Notes under the pieces: model-generated
Told to the model about the DNA's origin: nothing
Database searches by the model: none
Seen by the model: the letters and a program-made list of their open reading frames with translations, nothing else
Part shown: piece after piece, positions 1-9,282 of the stretch
Layout of the letters: every line of letters starts with the position of its first letter
Position numbering within the stretch: position 1 is the first letter of the stretch
Made by a program: the position numbers and the translations under genes
NCBI RefSeq assembly: GCF_033958435.1
Contig: NC_134137.1
Location: 228,821,501-228,885,500, forward strand
DNA length: 64,000 bases
DNA from: Carettochelys insculpta
Taxonomy: Eukaryota > Chordata > Testudines > Carettochelyidae
Direction: 5' to 3'

Positions 1-668
1 CATGCACACAAAGAACACATCTAGAAGAACACCAGTTACAGAGGTAAGTAACTGTTTTCTTTTTTGAGTGATTTTCACGTGCATTCCAACGCAGGTTAAT
101 ATAAACTGATGTTAGGAAGTGGGGTCGGAGCCCTGGAATGACTGTAATACAGCCCTGCCCCTGCAGCACCCTCCCTAGCATGCTGTACAATCGCATACTG
201 GGCTGAAAATGTGTGAATGGGAGACAGGTGGCCACCCTACAGATTTCCTGAATCAGGACATGGTCTAGGAATGCTGTGGAAGAGGCACCAAGGGCAAGAG
301 AGCCCCCAAAAACTCTATTCTCTGAGCAGGGATGAGCATTGACTTTGCCTCATTTATCAGGAGACCGTTGAAGGTTCAGTGAATGAACTTTATATATTGA
401 TGAACCTGGGCTTGTGAGCCCCCTTTGACTAACCAGCTGTTCAAGTATGGGAACAACTGGACCCCATGCCTTGGAGGAAGGCTACCACCACTGCCATGCG
501 CTTGGTGAAAACCCTTGGAGCTGTCAACAGGCCAAATGGAAGGACAGTGAATGGATGGTGTACCCCGTTCGCCACAAAGCTGAAGAACTGATGTGAAAAT
601 ACTCATCCTCTAAGTTGAGAGCAGCAAACCAGTCCCAAGTATCCAGCAATGGGATAGTGAGTCTCAGA
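1..668 (-). mobile_element. DIRS-type retrotransposon 1, 3' part (truncated by window edge)
   Basis: Minus-strand remnant of a DIRS-type (tyrosine-recombinase) retrotransposon. About positions 55-95 match, in inverted orientation, the stretch near 10475-10530 (shared core with 'gtgcattccaa' and a 'tttgagtgatt/tttgagtaatt' block), as expected for the inverted terminal repeats of DIRS elements. Positions 200-606 encode a decayed reverse transcriptase. Harbinger element 0 interrupts it with an AGA duplication at 666-668 and 4034-4036. The recombinase region seems deleted, since the reverse transcriptase runs almost directly into the terminal repeat. Family by protein motif, truncation by inference. 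Confidence 0.7.
200..606 (-). pseudogene. DIRS reverse transcriptase fragment
   Basis: The minus strand reads through a motif of the form GVQLFPYLNSWLVKGGS, which is the catalytic block of DIRS reverse transcriptases (usually YLDD.L). The second catalytic aspartate is replaced (YLNS), so this copy cannot be active. Further downstream a segment reading KSMLIPAQRIEFLGALL fits the conserved block that follows the active site in this family, but stop codons separate the pieces. It would have copied element RNA into DNA. It belongs to the same decayed element as the gag fragment at 4419-4870; Harbinger element 0 now lies between them. Confidence 0.72.
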
Positions 669-1040
669 AGCTGTGTCTACACGAGTGCCCTTTCGAAAGG
701 GCGAAAATCGAAGTTCGGCGGTAGAAATAGCAGCCGTCGAAAGGGAGCACTCGCCGCCATTTTTCGGATCGGCATTTTGATCCACTCTTTTGAAGTACCA
801 TTAAGGTCTTTGAAAGAGAGCATCCACACGGCTCCAAGCCCGCTTTCGAAAGAAGGGAGGCAGGAAACGTTGCGGATCCCTCCGCTGCAAGTGGCCAGAT
901 GGGGCAGGGGCTGGATAGGTGGGGGGCACAGGGCTGGACAGGGCGGGGGCTGGATGGGAGGGGGGCAGAATGGGCCTGAGGTTGGGGGAGATGGCTGCCA
1001 CACCCGCACTAGAGCACGTGTCCTCCTTCCCCCCCTGCAG

Positions 1041-1799
1041 GTCATCAGAGCCATCAATGCGATGCTGCTCCATAGGGTTGTCCGCCTGGGGGATCTAGAC
1101 AACACTGTTGCCAACTTCCAGGACCTGGGCTTTCCAAACTGCATCGGTGCTTTGGATGGCACACACATCCCCATCCGTGCCCCACCATACAGCGCCGGCC
1201 AGTACCTCAACCGGAAGAGCTACCATTTGGTGGTGCTCCAGGCCCTGGTAGACGCGAGGGGCTGGTTCACTGACCTCTATATGGGCTGGGCCGGCTGCAC
1301 CCACGATGCCTGGGTCTTCTGGAATTCTGGCCTCTGCTGGCACATGGAGGCCGGCACCTTCGTCCCCCAGCAGTATATCTCGGTGGTGGAGGATGTCACC
1401 ATGCTGCTCTACATGATGGCAGATGCAGCGTACCCCCTGCAGCCGTGGCTCATGAGGCTGTACATGGGACACCTTGACCCCACTCAGGAGGCATTCAATC
1501 AGCTCCTCAACCACGCCCGCAATGTGGCAGAGCAAGCCTTCAGGCACCTAAAGGGGCAGTAGAGGTGCCTCCTCATGTGGCTGGAGGTTGGAGTCCTCAA
1601 CGTGCCCCAGGTGGTGGGCGCCTGTTGCATCCTCCACAATGTCGTGCAGAGAAAGGGGGATGCCTATGTCCCTGGGGGGGACCCTCTGGCTGGTACCGGC
1701 TATGAGTGGCCAGGCGCTGCCCCCATCCTCCAGGCCCACCTGGATGGCCACTGCATCCAGGAGGCCCTCAGGCAGGCCTTTGCCGATGGCCACCTCTGA
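1041..1799 (+). pseudogene. Harbinger transposase, second exon only, with premature stop
   Basis: This is the DDE nuclease half of a HARBI1-like transposase, which would cut and join element ends. It starts right after a splice acceptor (polypyrimidine, then CAG at 1040), at the same junction used in elements 1 and 2. The first catalytic block reads IGALDGTHIPIRAP and the second WAGCTHDAWVF. The final block reads EQAFRHLKGQ followed by TAG at 1559-1561, where the intact copies have GRW. The likely causes are CGG to CAG and TGG to TAG. After the stop the same frame continues to TGA near 1799 with recognisable family sequence (VVGACCILHNVV). The first exon, with the helix-turn-helix, is missing. 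Nonfunctional. Confidence 0.85.
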
Positions 1800-2066
1800 C
1801 CCACATGCACACCCACATCCCACGCACATCTGCCACCCACCGTCCCCACCACCCCCACCAGCACTGCACCTGCACATCCACCACCCACCGTCCCCCTGAG
1901 GAGCACAGCATGGAGTGGTGAACAATAAAAGAAACGTTTATCTATACTGTTTTCATTGGTAAATACGTACAGGAGGGAACCTAGCTTGGAGGGGGTGGGG
2001 GGAACCTAACTTGGAGGGGGGGTGAGGCGCTCAATCCAGGGCAGGGGTGGTGGGCCACGAGCCCCG

Positions 2067-2617
2067 TCAGCTCCTGGAGCCCCTGCCTCCCCAGGTGCAG
2101 GGTCCCCAGTGGGGAGGAGAGGGTGCGGGTAGCACTGGCAGGTATTGCTGGTGAGTGGGCCTGGTGGGGGTGAAGGGTGTGGGCTCAGTGGGGGTGGAGG
2201 AGGCAGTCTTGGTGGGGGCAGAAGAGGTGGGTGGGACAGGCTCAGTGGGGGTGGGGGGCAGTATTGGTGGGGGCACATGGGCAGGCTCAGTGGGGGAGAG
2301 CTGCTGGGGGCCCAGGAGGCGGGCAATAGTGGCCATATGGTCCCGAAGGGTGTGGCCAATGCCCTCCAGGGTGAACAGCAGCCTCTCCCAGGCTGCCTTC
2401 CTCCACTCCATGTCAGCCTGGGCGAGCCTCAGGTGCTGCTCGGCCACCTCGGCCTGGCACTGGCTGGCTGGGTCCTCCTTGGCCTGGTGGGGGGCCCTCT
2501 GGCCACGGCCCCAATGGTGCGCTGCCTGGGGTGGCGTACGGGCACCTCCGAGGGCTGTGGGAGGGCTCTTGGGGATGAGGGACGGTGCAGGGCTCTCCCA
2601 GCCCACGGATGGTGCGG
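2067..2617 (-). pseudogene. Harbinger Myb-like partner, second exon (element 0)
   Basis: A minus-strand exon starting after a good acceptor (tgtccacacag) and open to a stop at 2067. At 551 bp in incoming phase 1 it has exactly the length and phase of the matching exon in element 1 (7215-7765). It encodes a Pro/Thr-rich protein end with a short Glu/Leu/Arg helix (AEVAEQHLRLAQADMEW) that probably mediates protein contacts. The exon is intact, but its first exon (3043-3680) carries a frameshift, so the gene as a whole is broken. The partner proteins of Harbinger transposases carry a Myb/SANT-like domain and are known to help bring the transposase to the nucleus and the element ends. Confidence 0.7.
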
Positions 2618-3042
2618 CTGTGTGGACAGGAAGAGAGCAGGTCAGTAATGAGCCCCAGACGGAGGGGACCAGGCTGTGGCCCACCCACTCGAGCCCACCC
2701 CATGGGGCCCCTGGCCCTCCAAAGGACACTGACTCCCCCACGGGCTGGCCTCCTGGCCTGGGGGTGAATCCAGAGGTCTCTCATGCAGGTGGCCCTTCCC
2801 GGCCTGTGGTGTGCAGGCCCCAGGCGCTGTCCAGCTCTGAACGGCTGCCACCCCTATGTGGCTTGTGGCGCTGTCCACTGAGGACGGGTGCTGGACATCA
2901 CTGGTGCACCAGCGTGGGGCACCACATCCCATGTGCGGGGTGGCCTGTGTGCAGCCCGGGACAACCGGTCCTGTGTGCGGGCAACTAGCCATTGCGTTGC
3001 CCCCACCCTGTGGAGCAGGTGTGTGCCCCTCCCTGTATGTAC

Positions 3043-3680
3043 CGGAGGGTCTCTTGGCAACATCCGGGAATGTCCAGCTCTCAGTCGCCCGGCTGCAGGA
3101 GCAGGAGGGGATGACTGCGGTGAGCTCCCTCTCCTCACTTGACCACTCCGTGGTCCCCTCGCCCTCCTGGGTCCCTGGTCTGGGCTGCCCCTTCTCCTCC
3201 TCTTCCGGCTGCAGCTCCTCGCCGGAGGTGTCCAGAAATGCCGGGATTGAGGAGCTCTCCTGTGGCCCCAGGATGCCCCAGAGCTCCCTGTAGAAGGGGC
3301 ATGCGTCTGGAGCTGCCCCAGAGCGTCCAGCCTGGTCCCTGGCCTGGGCATAGCCCTGCCGCAGCTCCTTTACCTTGGAGCGTACCTGCTCCGTGGTACG
3401 CTCTGGGCAGCCCTGGTGTGGAGGCCCGGCGCCAGGCAGCTGAAGGCAGCGGCAGTGCGCCACTTGAGCCCATGTGGTGCAGGACCTCCTCGTCCTTCCA
3501 GAGGCTGAGGAGGTCCCGCAGCTCCTGCTTTGTCCAGGAGGGGCCCTTTTTTTCTCCCCCTGGGAGCCCTACAGTGGCTGGGCTGGGGGGGAGCCTCGTG
3601 GGTGGGCTGGCTGCTGGCGATGCTGTGGCACTGCAGCGTGCAGTTGGACTACATGGGGAGGCTGCTCCGACCACACTCTC
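3043..3680 (-). pseudogene. Harbinger Myb/trihelix-like partner, first exon with frameshift (element 0)
   Basis: Minus-strand first exon of the partner gene. One frame encodes the first helix of a Myb/SANT trihelix domain (GPSWTKQELRDLLSLW). The rest of the domain (RSKVKELRQGYAQARD, then CPFYRELWGILG) lies in another frame, so a frameshift near 3463 cuts the DNA-binding domain. The exon would end at a donor (CCG then GTACAT) at 3043/3042, matching the donors after the acidic/Ser-rich region in elements 1 and 2. The full protein would bind element ends together with the transposase. This copy cannot make it. Confidence 0.75.
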
Positions 3681-4033
3681 AGCTTCCTGCCACGGGTTTC
3701 CTGCGTGCGTGAGGCTTTAAGGCAGCCGAATGCAGGGACAATAGAGCCCCGCTGCTGCCGGCTGGAGCGGCCCTGCACTCCAGCTGACCGGCACCATGGT
3801 GGACCCGTATTTCGAAAAAGCAGACTGTGGAGCGTCTACACATGTACTCTTTCGATTTAGTATGTTGAAAGGGAGCGATCTTCCTGATATGTGATCGGCG
3901 TTAGGATTTCGAAGTCTGCGCCCCGTTCTTTCAATTTTCTTTTGAAAGATGGGTTTACACGTGTGGACACTCCTCCCACTCTTTCGAAAAAGGGCCACTT
4001 ATTTCGAATTTTTGTGCACATGTAGACACAGCT

Positions 4034-5240
4034 AGAAAGAGCATGCAAAACCTGATCTTTTTTACAAACTTGTTCAGGCATTGCAAGTCCATGATAGACC
4101 TCATTCCCCCTTTTGATTTCAGGCTGAGGAAATAATGAGGAGTAAAACCCCTAGTCCCTGAATTGTGTGAATTGTGGTGGAACCTCCTCTGTCACCTCCC
4201 CCACAATCGATGAGCAACTGAATCTCCTGCTTGAGCATACCCTTGTGAGAGGAGTCCCTAACGAGGGATGGGGAAGAGGAGTTGAAAGTGGGGTAAGACC
4301 TGAACTGGATAGCGTATCCCCTTTCTACCATGTGAAGCACCAGGCAGGGTAGAACAGGGATAGGTGGAATGAAAACATATGGCATGCTGGATCCATAATG
4401 GGGAGTGGTGTGCCACTCTCAACTGCACCATACAAAGTTAGACTTAGGCCCCAGCGGGGGCTTCTGTTGCCCTTGGCCAGGCTGGTGGGAGCACCTCCTG
4501 CTTCTCTGACCTCTCTGCCTATTTTGACACTGAGGCTGCTGAGGGAATTGCCTGGGAAGAGGGTGGGGAGTGAAATGCCTGCATTGCATCATAGGAGCAT
4601 GAAGCCCTAGTGACCTCATGGTGGCCTTGGAGTCTTTAAGGCTATGTAGCCTCTTGTCAGTTTTCTCCAAAAACAGAGTCAGCCCCTCAAAGGGCAAGTC
4701 CTGAATAGTCTGCTGTACTTCATTGGGCAGACCAGAGACCTGAAGCCAAGCCCCTCTTCCCCTGGCTGCACCTGATGCCATGACCCTTGCACTGCATCAG
4801 CAGAGTCCAGGGTGGCCTGCAAAGCCACATGTGACATCAGCTTATACTTCTCCACTTATGCCATAAACACAGGTTGGCATCCAGGTGAATCAGCCCTGTG
4901 AATTTGGAAAGGCAGGAAGCAGTGTTGTGTGAGTATCTACTCACGAGGTCTTGCTTATTAGCTATACACAGCTGTAGCCCCCCTCACCCCTGTTGAATAA
5001 ACTTTCCTAACATACAGATCCAAACGTTTCACCTCTCTATTTTTGGGTGAGAGCCCTTGAAACCTCTATCTCTCCCTATGGTTGGCTGCATCCATGACCA
5101 GAGTCAGATGGGGAGTGGGTGAAGAGGTGTTTATGTCCCATAAAGGGGACAAAGTATCTTTTCTCATTTTTCCTCATCATGGGCTGGGCCGACGTGGGGT
5201 CTGCTACATGTTACTGGGCTGTCTGGGCGATGGTCTTAAT
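4034..5240 (-). mobile_element. DIRS-type retrotransposon 1, gag-containing middle part
   Basis: Continues DIRS element 1 between Harbinger elements 0 and 1. The minus strand encodes gag-like sequence at 4419-4870. The rest (4040-4400, 4880-5235) shows no open frame and is probably gag leader and linker. The AAT duplication at 5238-5240 and 10141-10143 marks where element 1 entered. Confidence 0.65.
4419..4870 (-). pseudogene. DIRS gag-like fragment
   Basis: The minus strand has an open stretch containing WLQVSGLPNEVQQTIQDLPFE and then TDKRLHSLKDS, a pattern I associate with ORF1 (gag-like) of reptile DIRS elements. Upstream the similarity continues in another frame up to about 4870, so it is frameshifted. 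The C-terminal part is Gln/Pro/Arg-rich, as in nucleic-acid-binding gag tails. It would have packaged the element RNA. It is interrupted from its own reverse transcriptase by Harbinger element 0. Family assignment rests on motif memory only. Confidence 0.6.
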
Positions 5241-5480
5241 AGCTGTGTCTACACGTGCACGCTACTTCGAAGTAGCGGCACTAACTTCGAAATAGCGCCC
5301 ATCGCGGCTACACGTGTCGGGCGCTATTTCGAAGTTAACTTCGACGTTAGGCGGCAAGACGTCAAAGTCGCTAACCCCATGAGGAGATAGGAATAGTGCC
5401 CTACTTCGACGTTGAACGTCGAAGTAGGGACAGTGTAGACGATCCGCGTCCCGCAACGTCGAAATTGCCGGGTCCTCCAT
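5241..5480. repeat. Left subterminal TTCGA motif array of element 1
   Basis: Directly inside the left terminal repeat, short palindromes such as TACTTCGAAGTA, CTATTTCGAAGTTAACTTCGA and GACGTTGAACGTC follow one another. The same array occurs at 47236-47475 and in the deletion derivatives at 26281-26991 and 42871-43581. Subterminal repeats of this kind are usually the binding sites of transposase or its DNA-binding partner. That role is inferred here. Confidence 0.6.
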
Positions 5481-5666
5481 GGCGGCCATCAGCTGGGGGG
5501 TTGAGAGACGCTCTCTCCAGCCCCTCAGCTCACTGGTGGCCGCGTGGAGCGGCCCCTTAAAGGTCCCCTCCCCCGCCCTGACTCTGCAGGAAGCTGAGGC
5601 AACGTGCAGGCTGCAGCCTGCACACGCGGGCAGCCTGCACAGCCATCAGCCACCCAGCCAGCGGCG

Positions 5667-6352
5667 ATGGCGAGCCAGGAGCCCCCCCAGCGCCCCCAGG
5701 AGACCCCCCCCAAGGGGAGCCAGGGCAGCCAGCCCAGCCAGAGGGCCGCCCAGCCAGAGGGCCACCCAGTCTGGGAAGCGGCAGCGGGGCCCCTCCTGGA
5801 CGGAGGCCGAGCTGCGGGACCTGCTGGGGCTCTGGAGCGAGGAGGAGGTGCTCCAGGTAATGGGGAGCAAGAGGCTGAACGCGGATGCGTTCGCTCGGCT
5901 GGCCGATGGCCTGGCTGCCCGGGGTCACCCTGCCCGCACTCCGGATCATGTGAGGAGTAAGGTGAAGGAGCTGCGGCAGGGTTATGCCCGGGCCCGGGAT
6001 GCCGCCAGCCGATCTGGGGCCGCCCCCATCACTTGCCCCTTTTACAGGGAGCTCAGGGACATCCTGGGCTCCCGGCACACCTCCTCCCCTCCGGCCACCC
6101 TTGACACCTCGGCTGACGAGCCCCAGCAGGCCCTCCAGCCTGAGTCTGCCCCGGAGGCAAGCCCCGCACCCTGGGGGCCCCCCCCGGAGGCCATCCCCGG
6201 GACATCGCGGCAGGAGGAGGAGGAGGAGGAGGAGGAGGAGGGGGGCTCCTCCTCTGCAGAATCCAGCCTGCAGATCCTCCTCCTGCCATCCCGGAGCAGC
6301 AGCAGGGCCTCCGACCCCCGGGGATCTCCGGACCGTGGGAGCGGACCCACAG
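5667..6352 (+). pseudogene. Harbinger Myb/trihelix-like partner, first exon, frameshifted by a 16-bp duplication
   Basis: First exon of the partner gene of element 1. ATG at 5667 matches the ATG of element 2 (47662). The Myb/trihelix domain (GPSWTEAELRDLLGLW, RSKVKELRQGY, CPFYRELRDILG) is complete but lies in another frame. At about 5735-5766 a 16-bp unit (CAGCCAGAGGGCCGCC, then the same with ACC at the end) is present twice, where element 2 has one unit. The extra 16 bases account for the frame change. After the domain comes a Ser/Pro-rich region with a run of glutamates (6210-6240), then a donor (ACAG then GTAGGT). The protein should bind element ends. This copy needs re-initiation or is dead. 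Confidence 0.82.
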
Positions 6353-7214
6353 GTAGGTACCCCTCTCTGGTGGACACCCCGGGGCTGGAGGGGCAGGGGT
6401 AACAGAGATGTGTCCAGGGCCCCCCACACGCTCACATGGCCATGGCCCCAAGGACACCAGGGCCATGTCCCTCACAGCACTGCAGCCATCAGCCCCTGCC
6501 CCCCCCCCACCCCGCATGACAGTGCCATGCCCCATCCCCGGGCCAGGGGGGAGCGGAACCTCGAGGGGCCCCCGGGTGGAGGGGGTGGGACACCCCGCAG
6601 CAGCAGCAGCATGTGATGGAGTGGGGGGAGTGCCAAAGGGAGACTCAGGCTACATATGAGCCACAAGAGCCGAAGAGCTCCCAGGGCCAAAGGAGGATCC
6701 TGGCGCTACAGCTGGCAGGTGACACCTCTGCCATGAACCAACAGGAGGGAGGAGCCGAGCTGGCTTGGAATTGGGGGGCGAGGGCGGGGGCCACAGGTGG
6801 AGGCTAGGGGAAGGGAGAGCTGGTAGGCAGCCAGCCTGAGGAGGGGGAAAGCTGCATCCCAGAGGGGCCCCCCTTGGGGTCTTCTCCCCACGACGGGTTG
6901 GAAGGACTGTCTCTTCCGACAGCTGGTGCTGTCACTCCTGCCAGAAACTGGCCATCTGTGGCCTAAGAAACCTCTCCTGCTCTCAGACCCTGCGGGGTGA
7001 AGTGAGAGTCGCTCCCACCAGGGGATGGGGTGCAGGGCAGGGGGACCCCTGAACCCCATCCATCACAGCAGCATCTCCCGGGGACGGGGATGGGGAACCT
7101 GCAGCACAGGGCCGGGGGGACAGAGGCCACGGCTTGAGGCCCACACTAACACCTGTCTCCATTCTTCTTTCCCCTCTCCTCTCCTGTGTCCTGCACCTGC
7201 ACCTGCACCATCAG
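6353..7214 (+). other. Intron of the element 1 Myb-like gene
   Basis: An 862-bp segment between donor GTAGGT at 6353 and acceptor ...CACCATCAG ending at 7214. It is purine- and G-rich and has no long plausible coding frame of its own. Element 2 has the matching intron at 48329-49204. Intron status is inferred from exon phases (1 to 1), which agree in elements 1 and 2. Confidence 0.65.
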
Positions 7215-7765
7215 AAGAACCGGAAGAGAGCGCCAGTGAGGCCTCAGTTGTCCTGGAGAGCCCTCCGGGACCATCGCTCCAGGGCAGCCCCTCGGCCGAG
7301 GAATGACCGGCCCCGCGGAGGGCTAGACGGCGGACCCCGCGCCTACTACCGGCGACGGCGACGGACCCCCAGCTGCTGGCCATCCTCCGCCGGCAGCTGG
7401 AGGTATTGGAGCAGCACCTCCAGCTGCAGGAGCGGGCGCTGGCCTGGCACCAGGAGGCATGGGGGGCCTATATGCAGACATTTAACCGGCTGGTGGACTA
7501 CCTGGCCCCCCATGCCGCGCTGGCCGAGCCATCGCCCGCCCTGCCTGCTCCTGCAGCCCCACCACCAGCAGCTCCGGCCGTCGCCGGCCCGTCTGCCGTC
7601 GCCCCACCACCCACCCGCGAGGGCCAGAGCACCGAGGGACCCCTGGAGCCACCTGAGACTTGCCGGCACCGATACCTTCCGGTCCAGCCCGCTCCCACCC
7701 AGCCGCGGACCAGACTGCAGGCGCGGCGGGGCTCCCGGCCGGGCACGCCCAGTGCGGGGCTATAG
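7215..7765 (+). pseudogene. Harbinger Myb-like partner, second exon with nonsense codon (element 1)
   Basis: 551-bp second exon, incoming phase 1, ending in TAG at 7763-7765. A TGA at 7304-7306 (GAG GAA TGA) stops the frame early; element 2 reads GAG GAC CGA here, so the change looks like CpG decay (CGA to TGA). Downstream, the frame encodes a Leu/Glu/Gln-rich helix (LLAILRRQLEVLEQHLQLQ) and then a Pro/Ala-rich tail (7540-7760). The helix probably forms a protein contact surface, perhaps with the transposase. With the 16-bp duplication in exon 1, this copy has two independent lesions. Confidence 0.8.
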
Positions 7766-8172
7766 GGGCGAGGGGCCCGGGACGTGGCCCCCGCCTTGTT
7801 GTATATAGTTGGACCCTCTTTTTTTGGTGCCCCCATTTGCCCCGTCCCCCCCATGTAAATAGTTCTCCCCTTTCTCCTCCCTGGTTTTCTTTTTATTATG
7901 TATGCCACACAGTTGTTTCTTTGGTTTGTTTTATTTGTGTACATATTTCTTTGGTTGAACGTTTGTACTTAGTTTTCTGTTTGTGCTTCACATATTTATT
8001 TACACCCCAAAAGAAAGGTTCAGCAAGAAAAAAAAATTTACGTTCACCCACAAGTTCGTGCTGTCATTTGTCCAGGACAAGTGGGGGGGGGCGGTGGGGT
8101 GCTCCATGGTGTGGGCGTTGGGGCACGAGTGTGGGGGAGGAAGGGGCAGGCAGTAGGGGGCCTGGGCAGAGT
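7766..8172. other. Convergent 3' ends inside element 1
   Basis: About 400 bp between the stop codons of the two convergent Harbinger genes. It is T-rich on the plus strand (7800-8030), changing to G-rich near 8080-8160. No coding frame is seen. It probably holds both 3' untranslated regions. The matching segment in element 2 is 49753-50146. Confidence 0.5.
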
Positions 8173-8931
8173 TCACCCCGCGGCCTGTTGGTCGAAGTAG
8201 GCCCACAGGACCTCCCGGACCCGGGTCCCCTCGGGGTCCACCTGCCGACTGGGGGCAGCAGGTGGCTGCACGTGTGCCCTGCCGGCCTCCACGGCCCAGC
8301 CCTGCAGAAAGGTCTCCCCCTTGCTCTCCACGAGGTTGTGCAGGGCGCAGCAGGCACCCACAATCTGGGGGATGTTGTTGGGGCCCGCATCCAGGCGGGT
8401 CAGGAGACATCGCCAGCGTCCCTTGAGGCGGCCAAATGAGCGCTCCACCACCTGGCGCGCACAGTTCAGGCACTCGTTGAAGCGCTCCTGGTTAGTGGAG
8501 AGGTGGCCCGTGTAGGGGTGCATGAGCCACGGCCGGAGGGGGTATGCCGCATCTGCGATGACGCAGAAGGGCATGGTGGTGTCCCCCAGAGGGATCTCCC
8601 ACTGGGGGATGTAGGTCCCCGCCTCCAGCCGGCGGCACAGGCCCGAGTTCCGAAAAACCCGGGCGTCGTGGGTGCTGCCAGGCCAGCCCACGTAAATGTC
8701 CTGGAAACGTCGCCAGCTGTCCACCAAGGCCTGCAGGACGACCGAATGGTAGCCCTTCCGATTGAGGTATCGTCCTCCACTGTGATGCGGGGCGCGGATG
8801 GGGATGTGAGTCCCATCCAGAGCCCCGAAGCAGTTGGGGAAGCCCAGGGTGGCAAAGGTGGCGACAGTGGCATGTGGGTCCCCCAGCCTCACGAGCCTGT
8901 GCAGGAGCATGGCGTTGATTGCATGCACGAC
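8173..8931 (-). CDS. Harbinger DDE transposase, exon 2 (element 1)
   Basis: Second exon of a HARBI1-like transposase, 252 residues plus stop, starting in phase 0 after the acceptor ctctctgcag. It holds the RNase H-like nuclease core: FGALDGTHIPI (first Asp, about residue 205 of the spliced protein), GWPGSTHDARVF (Asp about 255), VIADAAYPL (Asp about 293) and VVERSFGRLKGRW (Glu about 329). All acidic positions expected in this family are present. The C-terminal part reads VGACCALHNLVESKG, also typical. The enzyme excises and reinserts the element and makes 3-bp target duplications. No stop or frameshift is visible. About 30 of 230 core residues differ from element 2, so the copies are related but not identical. 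Confidence 0.88.
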   Translation of the reverse strand, partial: VVHAINAMLLHRLVRLGDPHATVATFATLGFPNCFGALDGTHIPIRAPHHSGGRYLNRKGYHSVVLQALVDSWRRFQDIYVGWPGSTHDARVFRNSGLCRRLEAGTYIPQWEIPLGDTTMPFCVIADAAYPLRPWLMHPYTGHLSTNQERFNECLNCARQVVERSFGRLKGRWRCLLTRLDAGPNNIPQIVGACCALHNLVESKGETFLQGWAVEAGRAHVQPPAAPSRQVDPEGTRVREVLWAYFDQQAAG

Positions 8932-9282
8932 CTGCAGAGAAAGCACATGGGACAGCCCCAGTGAGGGGTGAGCAGGGTGTGCGTGGCACTGCCCTGCCCT
9001 GGCCCCCCTGCCCTGCCCTGCCCTGCCCTGCCCTGCCCTGGCTGCCCTGCCCTGCCCTGCCCTGCCCTGCCCTGCTCTGGCCCCCCTGCCCTGCCCTGCC
9101 CTGCCCTTCTCTGCCCTGCCCTGCTCTGGCCCCCCTGCCCTGCCCTGCCCTGGCCCCCCTGCCCTGCCCTGGCCCTGCTGCCCTGCTCTGGCCCCCCTGC
9201 CCTGCCGTGCCCTGCCCTGCTCTGCCCTGCCCTGCTCTGGCCCCCCTGCCCTGCCCTGGCCTCCCCCTGTGGGTTCTCTTAC
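8932..9282 (-). repeat. Intron of the element 1 transposase, filled by a CCCTG-type minisatellite
   Basis: 351-bp intron between donor GAG/GTAAGAG (minus strand, 9282-9281) and acceptor CTGCAG/GTCGTG (8933-8932). The plus strand shows dozens of CCCTG pentamers, often grouped as CCCTGCTCTGGCCCCC. Read on the minus strand in the transposase frame, the whole intron is free of stops and is a multiple of three, so an unspliced message would encode a 535-residue protein with a Gly/Arg/Ala/Gln-rich insert of 117 residues. The matching intron in element 2 (50906-51128) is 223 bp and does not keep frame. Confidence 0.8.

Larger units (their letters stand above)
669..4033. mobile_element. PIF-Harbinger element 0 (decayed two-gene copy)
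   Basis: A 3365-bp element with terminal inverted repeats: left end AGCTGTGTCTACACGAG, right end ...CATGTAGACACAGCT. It is flanked by the 3-bp duplication AGA (666-668, 4034-4036), as expected for PIF-Harbinger. It carries a transposase remnant on the plus strand and a Myb-like gene on the minus strand, which converge. The order is that of elements 1 and 2 seen in reverse orientation. Subterminal DNA is rich in TTCGAAA motifs. The first transposase exon is absent and both genes carry disabling changes, so the copy is dead. It interrupts DIRS element 1. Confidence 0.88.

Noticed and set aside
677..1210. Long minus-strand frame opposite the element 0 transposase
   Set aside because: Antisense shadow of the GC-rich transposase; no family motif and no splice logic.
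5557..6435. 292-residue minus-strand frame opposite the element 1 Myb-like gene
   Set aside because: Produced by high GC content and the glutamate repeat read backwards (polyleucine). The same shadow appears in element 2.
8968..9260. CCCTG pentamers as a telomere-like or CRISPR-like array
   Set aside because: Units are short, contiguous and irregular, without spacers, and lie exactly inside a transposase intron. They are a minisatellite.
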